Shown here: positions 13,620 through 14,082 of the stretch, piece by piece | How the letters are laid out: every line of letters starts with the position of its first letter | How positions within the stretch are numbered: position 1 is the stretch's first letter | Assembly: GCA_028565715.1 (NCBI GenBank) | Contig: JAOXYC010101110.1 | Coordinates: 1 to 14,082, forward strand | Direction: 5' to 3' | DNA length: 14,082 nucleotides | DNA from: Phoronis pallida | Lineage: Eukaryota > Phoronida > Phoronidae | Notes under the pieces: model-generated | The model's database searches: none | Told to the model about the DNA's origin: nothing | What the model saw: only the letters and a program-made list of their open reading frames with translations | Made by a program: the position numbers and the translations under genes

Positions 13620-14082
13620 AATGCTTTGGAATATTTCAAAGATCTGAGTGGAAATTTTCTGTCAGTGACCAGGCCCCTCCCTCTCTTTTGGGGACTGGAG
13701 CCTGTGCCTTCAGCAGCATGTTTGGGAATTGCAATTATGTGTTTACCAAACACTGTTGAATTCTAGTTTTGTGATGCTAAATTTTTAATATACAGTCCTC
13801 TTACCATGTGTTTTCAGGTGAAATAATCAAGATATTTGAAAGGGAAGTGTTTTAGACTTGAAGGAATTTTGAGTCACTGTGAAGTGGAATTTCATGTGAT
13901 TTTGGAACAAATTTGAGAGAGAATAGAGGTGTTGTAATAGCCCTAGAATCTGGCCAATGAGGGCCAAAGCCTTGTTGTCATGCAGCCCATCTCTATTCAA
14001 TGAACCTTAAAGCCAGCGACTTCAGAGGTATCTAAGTGCTACTATTCGAAAATACATACATTGTTATGTCTAAAATAAATTA

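Larger units (their letters stand above)
13305..14082. other. Upstream region of the LRR-Ig gene
   Basis: It contains the TATA box and its duplicated module, listed separately. No MDM1 5' exon, RNA gene or other coding region is seen. The piece right of about 13620 shows nothing I can name. Confidence 0.55.

Noticed and set aside
1-14082. CRISPR array, bacterial operon, or viral gene cluster
   Set aside because: No regularly spaced direct repeats, no Shine-Dalgarno-led gene series and no viral gene; spliced genes show animal nuclear DNA.

Overview
The window is nuclear DNA of an animal. The evidence is a multi-exon gene with GT-AG introns and conserved phases, a metazoan centriolar/microtubule protein (MDM1), a single-exon leucine-rich-repeat/Ig receptor, and many short palindromic transposons plus a tRNA-derived SINE. 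The base composition is AT-rich. The SINE body and the large intronless LRR-Ig receptor suggest a marine invertebrate, perhaps a deuterostome such as an echinoderm, hemichordate or lancelet. That placement is inference; nothing here names the species.

Layout. Both genes are on the minus strand. At 1-2551 no gene is seen; the stretch is AT-rich, holds several hairpins and presumably the 3' UTR of MDM1. From 9154 down to 2552 run the last nine coding exons of MDM1 (A to I in transcript order). All junctions agree in phase and a stop codon ends exon I. The conserved MDM1 blocks appear in the family order: the ELR..A..YRKR..GTHFSR block, the RKLAW block, the GRIPTPEL...TTPAAGGAILVSP block and the C-terminal RARNRRDEFWGK block. 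At 13304-10512 lies an intact 930-residue single-exon gene for a secreted-then-anchored LRR/Ig membrane protein, with a TATA box about 60 bases before its ATG and a polyadenylation hexamer that contains its own stop codon.

Exon A of MDM1 starts at a strong splice acceptor, and no N-terminal MDM1 exon can be seen between it and the right end. The LRR gene is therefore probably nested, same-strand, inside an MDM1 intron, or the 5' part of MDM1 lies elsewhere. The MDM1 introns carry repeats: two copies and one solo arm of a palindromic element flanked by TA, a second TA-flanked inverted-repeat element, a third foldback element with a 5-base target duplication and a retroposon tail inserted in one arm, and a SINE that has lost its anticodon arm. 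Six of the eight introns contain a recognisable element.

No defence system, CRISPR array or operon-like set is present. The two genes have no evident functional link. The points most worth a second look are the nesting, the duplicated 40-base TATA module upstream of the LRR gene, the nested and palindromic elements, and a pair of in-frame alternative acceptors in MDM1.
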